From Planctomycetota bacterium (GTDB lineage Bacteria > Planctomycetota > Planctomycetia > Pirellulales > Lacipirellulaceae): a DNA stretch of 14,053 bases. Of this stretch, positions 7,989-13,151 are shown in pieces. The stretch covers positions 1 through 14,053 of the forward strand of contig JAADIN010000020.1 of the NCBI GenBank assembly GCA_013151315.1, given 5' to 3'. The first letter of the stretch is position 1, and every line of letters starts with the position of its first letter. The notes below the pieces were generated by a model. It worked only from the letters and a program-made list of their open reading frames with translations, was not told where the DNA came from and searched no databases. The position numbers and the translations under genes are program-made.

Positions 7989-8384
7989 TCAGCCGAAGGC
8001 ACCTATCGCCCAAAAACTAGGCACTCCCTATGGCGGCATGCGATTCGGCAATGCGGGCAAATCGACTCCTGCTTTTGTCGGGGGTATTTTGTGACAAATT
8101 GACAGAACCCAGGGGGGTGTCGGCAGCAACAGGCTCCTTTTCTAGACTCCCGACTGCATGCCGGAGGGTTTAGGCACGAAAACGCGAACGTGCGTTGAGC
8201 GGACTAAAAGGTGAGAGTCTGGGGCTGGGGAGCCGAGAGCTAAATTCAGTTTTCAAAGAGCGGGCAACCCGAAAGGTCGCAGCGATGATTGTTGCGAATG
8301 CCGGGCGTGAAAGCGACTACTTTTCTTGGCCATGGGGGTTTTGTGGGGATTTTTCAGAGGACTCCATTCGCCGAGTACGGGTGT

Positions 8385-8407
8385 CACTGCTGGCTTGCCC
8401 AGCAGTG
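8385..8407. repeat. Perfect intergenic palindrome, probable planctomycete REP-like element
   Basis: CACTGCTGG-CTTGC-CCAGCAGTG has a perfect 9-bp stem and 5-nt loop. No T-run follows, so it is not a classical terminator. From memory, very similar CACTGCTGG...CCAGCAGTG hairpins recur between genes in Pirellulales genomes; I could not check this. Only one copy is present here. Confidence 0.5.
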
Positions 8408-8458
8408 CAAATTGCCTGGGGAGATTGCCTGACAGGGTTTACAAAAAGCCCGATTTAT

Positions 8459-8519
8459 CTACAAAGAATGTAGGCACTCCCCGCTTACACACATTTTTGT
8501 GCCTAATAACAAGTTCTGC
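8459..8519. other. Possible left border of cassette array (degenerate attC or attI-like site)
   Basis: TAGGCAC (8471-8477) and GTGCCTA (8499-8505) form a 7-bp stem with a 21-nt loop. They are flanked on the left by CTACAAAGAATG and on the right by AACAAGTTCTGC. GTTCTGC (8513-8519) resembles the GTTCTGT that ends the attC-like site at 9328. It lacks the second stem block and the clean AAC of the two good sites, so it is only a candidate for the recombination point that begins the first cassette. Confidence 0.25.
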
Positions 8520-8540
8520 ATCTAGAAGGAAAGGAAGGAC

Positions 8541-9236
8541 ATGTCACAGGCCGACGGAGCACCAACAAGTGATCCGCCTGACCCTTCCGGAGGTGACGCG
8601 ACATACGCAAACAAATACACTGAGGCACTTCTCGATCACCGCAAGCTGTTGCTCGAAACGGCACAATCTCGTGCCGACCTGTTTGACAAGTCGTTGATTG
8701 CAATTGCCACTGGTACGATGGCCCTATCGGTCACGTTTATTCGTTTTATCGCTCCGGCCCCGGTATCAATCTGGCTTCTATTCGCCTCATGGGGCGCCTT
8801 CACGCTTAGCCTATTGTTGACGATGCTGACGCTGCAACTAACACAGCATGGCATCGACCATGAGCTTGAATCGCTCGACAAAGACTTGCGCGGCGAAGAC
8901 AGCGCCGCCAACAACCCATTTAGTAAAGTTACAACAATTCTCAGTTGGGCATCTTTTGCCGTCTTGTTGATCGGCCTTTGGTGCTTTGCTTTCTTTGCTC
9001 TGGCTAACGTAGGAAACAACAATAATGGCGAAAAAGAAAAAGACTCGGATACCCAAGCGACCGCCGCGACCGACAAGAAAAAAGAAGGCCGCCAAGAAGT
9101 CAGCAACAAAGAAGAAAAAGAAGAAGACGGCGAAGAAATCCGCAACAAAAAAGAAAACCAAGAAGAAGGCAACGACAAAGAAAAAAGCGGTCAAGCGAAA
9201 AAGGCCGTGAAGAAGAAAGCACGAAAGCGGCGTTAA
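8541..9236 (+). CDS. Three-TM membrane protein with long charged C-terminal tail (cassette gene)
   Basis: The 231-residue protein starts at an ATG with a purine-rich AAGGAAAGGAAGG just upstream. A soluble amphipathic N-terminus (YANKYTEALLDHRKLLLETAQSRADLFDK split across about 22-50) precedes TM1 (51-70) and TM2 (77-100), then a charged loop and TM3 (132-156). This layout resembles small uncharacterised membrane proteins often seen on mobile DNA; I cannot name a family. From residue 162 on, the tail is only Lys/Glu/Asn/Gln-type low complexity, and it overlaps a lysine-rich ORF in the +1 frame at 9025. The tail may be a by-product of that other frame. The stop is 8 bp before an attC-like site, as expected for an integron cassette gene. 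Function unknown. Confidence 0.72.
   Translation: MSQADGAPTSDPPDPSGGDATYANKYTEALLDHRKLLLETAQSRADLFDKSLIAIATGTMALSVTFIRFIAPAPVSIWLLFASWGAFTLSLLLTMLTLQLTQHGIDHELESLDKDLRGEDSAANNPFSKVTTILSWASFAVLLIGLWCFAFFALANVGNNNNGEKEKDSDTQATAATDKKKEGRQEVSNKEEKEEDGEEIRNKKENQEEGNDKEKSGQAKKAVKKKARKRR
9025..9210 (+). CDS. Lysine/alanine/threonine-rich basic small protein, overlapping ORF (+1 frame)
   Basis: This 61-residue, strongly basic ORF lies wholly inside the 3' end of the membrane-protein gene, shifted by one base. It begins MAKKKKTRIPKRPPRP and continues as a Lys-Ala-Ser-Thr tail like those of bacterial H1-type or ribosome/nucleic-acid-binding tails. An AGGA lies about 10 bases upstream of the ATG. Two 39-bp tandem units (9091-9129 and 9130-9168) both encode AKKSATKKK. 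In those nine codons all four differences are in third positions and silent in this frame, but change four residues in the membrane-protein frame. This suggests the present frame is the one under selection. It could be a separate protein, or the real C-terminus of the upstream gene reached by a frameshift. Low complexity limits confidence. Confidence 0.5.
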   Translation: MAKKKKTRIPKRPPRPTRKKKAAKKSATKKKKKKTAKKSATKKKTKKKATTKKKAVKRKRP

Positions 9237-9244
9237 ACGATGAT

Positions 9245-9334
9245 GCCTAACAAAAAAATGCACCCGAGCGGCGAAGTCGGGCGTTTCCAAATGGACAATC
9301 TCTCGTCGCCGCCGGGTGATTTTGGTCGTTCTGT
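9245..9334 (+). mobile_element. attC-like integron recombination site 1
   Basis: This 90-bp site begins GCCTAAC, an exact fit to the attC R'' consensus RYYYAAC, and ends GTTCTGT (R', 9328-9334). The left arm reads AAC, 9 nt, CACCCG, A, GCGGCG (to 9273). The right arm (9307-9330) is its complement, with the single A left extrahelical. The tip contains TCCA-AA-TGGA. The extrahelical base between two short stems is the hallmark of attC folding. Wording such as ATGCACCCGAGC and CGGGTGAT matches planctomycete attC sites as I remember them. Cleavage would be after G9328. The membrane-protein cassette ends here. Confidence 0.8.
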
Positions 9335-9351
9335 TTCTTCGGCAAGACACG

Positions 9352-9732
9352 CTAAAGATCAGAAACTGCATCCGATATAAACTCGCTCGGTAACGAATCT
9401 CGGCGAGCCACTCCCTCCGCGATAACGACCCTGCGTTTGTCGCAATACGCGACAACAACTAGGCGCAATCCGCCGCTCTTGCCACAACCAGGAAAAGCCC
9501 ATCTCATCTTTAGGACCTTGCCGCCCTTGGGGGTCGCCATTATTGGAACAATGCTATTGCCTTGTCGGTTACGACAGTCACCATGCGTCGAAAAATACGC
9601 ACACAAGAAGTTTTTGATGGCTTGTTTTTGTTTCTCGTACTGATCGTCATTCCACCGGTCACGCAACTGTCGTAACTCAGTCGCTTTTGGCGATAGTATC
9701 CATTTGCCATCGCCAGGACTGTATGTTGTCAC
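9352..9732 (-). CDS. Candidate RelE/ParE-like toxin partnered with Panacea antitoxin
   Basis: The 126-residue product starts at the GTG at 9732, whose last two bases overlap the antitoxin TGA (GTGA, 4-bp overlap), with GGAGAGGGAG seven bases upstream. This fits tight translational coupling better than the longer in-frame start at 9810, which sits inside the antitoxin gene. The N-terminal half is charged and helical (ATELRQLRDRWNDDQYEKQK). The C-terminal half has a beta-rich core with GCGKSGGLRLVVVAY (82-96) and CDKRRVVIAEGVARRD (97-112). A GKSGG-R pattern before a strand, then a short basic turn, recalls RelE-superfamily ribonuclease toxins. The match is by eye only and catalytic residues cannot be assigned. 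It lies 17 bp from attC-like site 1. The neighbour supports a toxin role more strongly than the sequence itself does. Confidence 0.6.
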   Translation of the reverse strand: MTTYSPGDGKWILSPKATELRQLRDRWNDDQYEKQKQAIKNFLCAYFSTHGDCRNRQGNSIVPIMATPKGGKVLKMRWAFPGCGKSGGLRLVVVAYCDKRRVVIAEGVARRDSLPSEFISDAVSDL

Positions 9733-10310
9733 CAACTTTCTCCCTCTCCATTGTCGGCAGCCTGAATGATCGTCTCCCGCTCGTTTGCTACCAGCGGTTC
9801 GCTCGTCCATGGATCATCTTCAACAATTTGCTGCAGCGCAATCATCATGTTGATGGGAAATGGCTTGCCACTTTCGCCTGAGGACTTCCAAGCAATTGAC
9901 CACCCAGGGTTTAAGTGCGAATAATCGGAGGCCGCTTCAGATGTCATCTTAGAGAAATGTTCGGTAACTCGACTGATTGCGTCTAGGTGTGGCGACAAAA
10001 ATTCTGCGGGCTCTTGCGGATTGATCAACACCAGCGGTTTAGCTCCATCCCAGCGATCAACTTGCTCTGCGATTTTTGCTTCAGCTAGAGGTTTGACCAA
10101 CCGTTGTGGATACTTAGCAACTACCGGACCATTTTCCAACGCAATGTATGTATTTTCGGTCAGTGTGTTTCCATAGTCGCGAAGTGAAACTAGATCGACG
10201 TAGAACAACGCTTTGTTCAAAACGACGATGTTCAGTTCATTGTTTGGCGCGCACCTCAAGATTGCCGCAGCCGCGTGGGTCAATTTCTGATTTTTGTTGC
10301 TACTAGACAT
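9729..10310 (-). CDS. Panacea-domain (SocA/DUF4065-like) antitoxin
   Basis: This 193-residue soluble protein has the Panacea-domain pattern: an N-terminal helix with THAAAAILRC, then LNKALFYVDLVSLRDYG (32-47), TYIALENGPVVAKY (54-67), and near the C-terminus SPHLDAISRVTEHF (106-119) and SDYSHLNPGWSIAW (128-141). Panacea domains (SocA-like, DUF4065) act as antitoxins for many unrelated toxins, by binding them directly or, for SocA, by delivering them to ClpXP. The ATG at 10310 has GGGAG five bases upstream and a good promoter candidate behind it. The stop overlaps the candidate toxin start. Antitoxin first, toxin second is a normal TA order. The domain call is by eye but several motif blocks agree. 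Confidence 0.85.
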   Translation of the reverse strand: MSSSNKNQKLTHAAAAILRCAPNNELNIVVLNKALFYVDLVSLRDYGNTLTENTYIALENGPVVAKYPQRLVKPLAEAKIAEQVDRWDGAKPLVLINPQEPAEFLSPHLDAISRVTEHFSKMTSEAASDYSHLNPGWSIAWKSSGESGKPFPINMMIALQQIVEDDPWTSEPLVANERETIIQAADNGEGESW

Positions 10311-10320
10311 CCGATCTCCC

Positions 10321-10359
10321 TATTGACAATAATACTCGATGTTTCGCGTTGCGGGCAAC
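10321..10359 (-). promoter_or_regulatory. Promoter with two candidate operators for the antitoxin/toxin pair
   Basis: On the minus strand TTGCCC (10353-10358) is followed after 18 bp by TATTAT (10329-10334, five of six to the -10 consensus), then the ribosome site and ATG. Two palindromes overlap these boxes: GTTGC-GG-GCAAC (10348-10359) over the -35, and TATTG-A-CAATA (10321-10331) over the -10. They are plausible autoregulatory operators, but short. Confidence 0.5.
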
Positions 10360-10373
10360 AGAAAATGGTCGAA

Positions 10374-10463
10374 ACAGAACAAATGCGTGAACCGGAGCAG
10401 CGCATCCGGCGGAATTTGAAATCAACGCGCAACGTCGCCGCCCGGTTGCGCTGGCCGTTCCCT
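10374..10463 (+). mobile_element. attC-like integron recombination site 2
   Basis: This 90-bp site has the same length and layout as the one at 9245. The left arm reads AAC (10378-10380), 9 nt, AACCGG, A, GCAGCG. The right arm (about 10436-10459) reads CGCCGCCCGGTT, 9 nt, GTT, pairing with the left and leaving the A extrahelical. The R' end is GTTCCCT (10457-10463), and the R'' ACAGAAC fits the consensus only in part. The central sequence differs from site 1, as expected for unrelated cassettes. Cleavage would be after G10457. Confidence 0.72.
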
Positions 10464-10471
10464 ACTTTCCT

Positions 10472-11624
10472 TCACCCCGCAGGCGTCCACCCCGGTTTTG
10501 GCTTCGAGCACACCTGCGCCGCCACGTCGCCTTGCAGCTTGCGAACCGCTTGCTCAGTCGTCGCCACTTCGTCGGCCGAGGTCAGCCAATCGACTGCCAC
10601 CAGCGTCGACCAAGTTTCGCCCGCCGCGAGTTCCACCACGCGGCCTTGCTCGCTCTCGAACGGCCGCGGATTCGGGAAATTGGTTGCCGGTTCGAGGCCT
10701 GTTACATATCCGTCGGCCGAGGCGACCATGTTTTTCCATACCGTAAAATGGGGAAGCTGCTTGGTATTAAAGCGGAGTGCTGCACCTGCCGAGCCGCTAG
10801 CGTTTTTCAACAACACTTGCGTTTGGTCGTTTTCATCGGAGAGCAAATCGAAGAAAAAACATTGCTCCGGCGAGCCGGCAACGGGCGGGCCATATTGGTC
10901 CCACGAGTCGACGTGTGCCGTTGCTTCGGCATCGTGCGGCGCGACTTTGCGCACCGGCACCACGAGCTGCGCCCCGTCGCCCAGCATCGGCTCGCCAAAA
11001 TTGATGTGGTAGAGCATCTGCATCTTGGCCGGCGTGCCGCCGACATTTTTGATTTCGTCGTCGATCGAAAAAGCGGTTGAGCCAACCTGCAGCATGATCG
11101 ACGTGGTGAGCTGCAGTTTTTGGAAATGAAACCGAGTTTCTTCGACGATGCCGCGCACGGTGATCGTGCCTGCGGAGTCGTCGAGAAACGTGGTGGGCGG
11201 GGCGATTGGCAATTCGGCCATGCAGCGGGTAGACGAGTCGTCCATTCTCTTCATCAAAAGCGGGCCCGCCGTTGCTTTCCAGTCCGCAGCGGACGACCAA
11301 CTCATCAAACCCATCGAGCCAGCCTAGCCCGCTCGGATCGGTGAGCGGGACAAATTTTGGGTGGACGGGCCCGTGCACGGGCGATTTCCAGCCGAGCCGC
11401 TCGCCGTCCGGCAGTTCGGCTCGCCAGATGCCCATGCCGCGTGTGGGAAGAATTGACAGCCGCATTCGGCCCGTATCGACTTCGATCACTTGGACTCCAT
11501 CGGACAATCCGCCACGAAGCAGGCGCTGCGAGACGCGCCAGCCCTTGCCGAGGCCTGGCATATTGGCTGAGGTGAGGTCGGAGTGGGGGTCGGTTTCGGT
11601 GAGTACCCAAGTTTTCGTTGACAT
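10472..11624 (-). pseudogene. DUF4432 (aldose 1-epimerase-like) protein gene broken by a frameshift
   Basis: Two overlapping leftward frames together make one DUF4432-type protein of about 383 residues. Members have the galactose-mutarotase fold and are thought to act on sugars. Frame one starts at the ATG at 11624 and runs MSTKTWVLTETDP..., through LPTRGMGIWRAELPDG (59-74) and YPLHGRIANRPAHHV (132-146). The family pattern then continues in the other frame from about 11188 (FLDDSAGTITVRGIVEETRF), through LYHINFGEPMLGDGA, QYGPPVAGSPEQCFFFDLL and GYVTGLEPATNFPNPR to the stop at 10472. The shift lies at or next to the AAA run at 11186-11188. Removing one base there joins the frames as HHVLDDSAG, perhaps also a few residues short. 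Both halves look well conserved, so a sequencing error or very recent mutation is likely. It is divergent from the cupin gene at 11716. Confidence 0.78.
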
Positions 11625-11649
11625 TGTAGGATGTCCAGCGGTGTATTAG

Positions 11650-11674
11650 CAGCCTGTTGAAAAACGAGTTTTCA
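11650..11674. repeat. Small inverted repeat in divergent promoter region
   Basis: TGAAAA-ACGAG-TTTTCA (11658-11663 and 11669-11674) is a 6-bp stem midway between the divergent DUF4432 and cupin genes. It may be an operator for both. The sequence CAGCCTGTTGAAAAAC (11650-11665) also resembles the terminal inverted repeat of some insertion sequences, so an IS remnant is an alternative. No transposase is present. Confidence 0.3.
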
Positions 11675-11715
11675 CCCCTACCCGAATCTCCAAAGCATCA
11701 AGGAGCGAACGACTG

Positions 11716-12978
11716 ATGTCTGCCGAAACGACGACTTTTACAGGCCAGCCGGTGCTGCATGGCGACGCCCTCACTAGCCTACTCGACCAGGCACTCGATG
11801 CCGAGGGCGGCCTGCTCCGGCTGGCGCCCAACTGGGTGCCGCGAAGCTTTCTGCACCCAGGCAAGCGAATCAAGTTGCATCCCCACGATTGGTATGCCTA
11901 CGGGGCCCATCGGGGCGGCATTGATGAGCGCTGGTTTGGCAGCACGACCGATGCGGCAAATGACAACCGCGTTTGGCACGAAGGCCAAAGTTTCTGCGTT
12001 TTTGGCGGCCAGCAGTTTTTTCTGAGGGATGCCATTGCCGAGGCGCCGAAGCGAATCATCGGCGGCTCGCTCTGGGATACCTATGGCAAATGGCCTGTCT
12101 ACTCGAAATTTTTCGACAACATGGGGCCGATTCCGCATCACATGCACCAAAGCTTTGAGGATGCAGCGCTGGTCGGCCAAGAAGGCAAACCCGAGTCGTA
12201 TTACTTCTGCCCGCAGTACAACAATGTCGACAACAATTTTGCCTACACGTTTATGGGGCTGAACCCGGGGACGACGAAGGCCGACCTGCGGCGATGTCTG
12301 GAGAATTGGAGCCGGGGTGACAACGGCATTCTCGACCTGAGCGCTGCCCATCGGTTGCAGCGCGGCACGGGTTGGTTGATTCCGCCCGGCGTGTTGCACG
12401 CTCCGGGTTCGCTTTGCACGTATGAACCGCAATGGGGCAGCGACGTTTTTGGTATGTATCAGTCGTTGGTTGAAGGTCGCGAGGTGCCCTGGGCTTTGCT
12501 GGTGAAAGACATGCCCGAAGAAAAGCATCAAGACCTTGATTTTATCATCGAGCAGCTCGATTGGGAAAAAAACGTCGATACGCATTTTAAGGAGCACAAC
12601 TATCTCGAGCCGATCGTTGCCGCGGAGGGCGAGGGCTGGGTCGATCGTTGGATCGTTTACGGATTGGTCGACGGCAAGCAACTATTTAGTTCCAAAGAGT
12701 TGACGCTCGAGCCGGGGGCGAAATGCACGTTAAAAGATCCTGGCGCGAGCAGTTGGATTACCGTGCAGGGCCGTGGGCGGATGGGGAGTCTCGATTTACA
12801 AACACCGGCGATGATCCGCTTTGGGGCGCTGACCGAAGACGAAGTCTTCATTTCGCACGAAGCGGCGACGGGGGGCGTCGAGATTGAAAACAGGGGGAGC
12901 GAGCCGCTGGTCGGCTTGCGTTACTTCGGGCCCGATGCGTTTGATGCCGTGCCCGAGGTGGGAGACTACCGGAAGTAA
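11716..12978 (+). CDS. Phosphomannose-isomerase-like cupin protein
   Basis: The 420-residue cytosolic protein has two cupin-like beta regions. Around residues 137-165 it has GPIPHHMHQSFEDA, then GKPESYYF, and at 222-232 IPPGVLHAPGS. His142, His144, Glu160 and His228 sit in the order of the zinc ligands of type I phosphomannose isomerases (HxH, the Glu of the KPE motif, and a late His). A metal-dependent sugar isomerase or epimerase is therefore the best guess, though it is not a standard ManA. The C-terminal third (from about 310) is a second beta domain. The ATG at 11716 has AAGGAG ten bases upstream. It faces away from DUF4432 and is followed after a long inverted repeat by a TIM-barrel isomerase-like gene, which supports joint action on one sugar. 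The substrate is unknown. Confidence 0.75.
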   Translation: MSAETTTFTGQPVLHGDALTSLLDQALDAEGGLLRLAPNWVPRSFLHPGKRIKLHPHDWYAYGAHRGGIDERWFGSTTDAANDNRVWHEGQSFCVFGGQQFFLRDAIAEAPKRIIGGSLWDTYGKWPVYSKFFDNMGPIPHHMHQSFEDAALVGQEGKPESYYFCPQYNNVDNNFAYTFMGLNPGTTKADLRRCLENWSRGDNGILDLSAAHRLQRGTGWLIPPGVLHAPGSLCTYEPQWGSDVFGMYQSLVEGREVPWALLVKDMPEEKHQDLDFIIEQLDWEKNVDTHFKEHNYLEPIVAAEGEGWVDRWIVYGLVDGKQLFSSKELTLEPGAKCTLKDPGASSWITVQGRGRMGSLDLQTPAMIRFGALTEDEVFISHEAATGGVEIENRGSEPLVGLRYFGPDAFDAVPEVGDYRK

Positions 12979-12989
12979 GAAAGAGTTTG

Positions 12990-13118
12990 ACCACGAATAG
13001 CTCGAATAATACGAATGAAAGGAAGACAGAACACTAATCCTCGCTAATAAACACTAATCTGATTAGCGAGGATTAGCGCAGATTAGTGTTCCCTTTCCTT
13101 ATTCGTGCTATTCGTGGT
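12990..13118. repeat. Compound 129-bp inverted repeat with alternative hairpins
   Basis: The outer arms ACCACGAATAGC (12990-13001) and GCTATTCGTGGT (13107-13118) are exact complements, and pairing continues imperfectly inward. Inside are a 15-bp perfect stem (13034-13048 with 13062-13076), a 12-bp stem (13050-13061 with 13079-13090) and an 11-bp stem GAACACTAATC/GATTAGTGTTC (13029-13039 with 13081-13091). AACACTAATC and GATTAGCG each occur twice as direct repeats. Some of these stems exclude each other. From memory, 'CCACGAATAGCACGAAT'-type elements are dispersed in planctomycete genomes. It fills most of the 173-bp spacer between the cupin and TIM-barrel genes and may also attenuate transcription. 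Confidence 0.75.
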
Positions 13119-13151
13119 TCTTCATCCATTGAGCTTCGAGGACCGAAAACC

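Larger units (their letters stand above)
7913..8540. other. Non-coding region between argH and the cassette segment
   Basis: These 628 bp hold no gene I can support. Visible elements are the argH upstream region, an 11-bp palindrome TTTGTGACAAA (8088-8098), three direct copies of TAGGCAC (8018, 8171, 8471) plus an inverted one (8499-8505), a perfect 9-bp-stem hairpin at 8385-8407, and a weak promoter-like pair TTTACA-16 bp-TACAAA (8438-8465) pointing to the gene at 8541. The left border of the cassette array should lie here. Confidence 0.5.
9329..10457. mobile_element. Integron gene cassette carrying a reverse-oriented Panacea antitoxin/candidate toxin pair
   Basis: The segment between the predicted cleavage points of the two attC-like sites is 1129 bp. 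It contains only the two leftward genes and their promoter, reverse to the usual cassette-gene direction. Reverse orientation with a private promoter is common for toxin-antitoxin cassettes in sedentary chromosomal integrons. No integrase gene is present in the window, so this would be a CALIN-type (integrase-less) cluster or the distal part of a longer array. Confidence 0.7.

Noticed and set aside
8259..8315. GGGCAACCCGAAAGGTCGCAGC segments (8262-8283) recalling a cyclic-di-GMP-I riboswitch
   Set aside because: The GACGCAAAGC core and the receptor-side stem are missing, and no downstream gene starts at a fitting distance.
8195..8473. A 92-residue plus-strand ORF upstream of the cassette genes
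   Set aside because: It has no ribosome site, domain or hydrophobic pattern, and it runs through the 8385-8407 palindrome.
9733..9810. Longer N-terminus for the candidate toxin
   Set aside because: It would lie inside the antitoxin gene, while GTG 9732 has a strong ribosome site and a GTGA overlap.
11779..12681. A 300-residue minus-strand ORF opposite the cupin gene
   Set aside because: The plus strand has a ribosome site and metal-ligand motifs; the antisense frame is basic and featureless.
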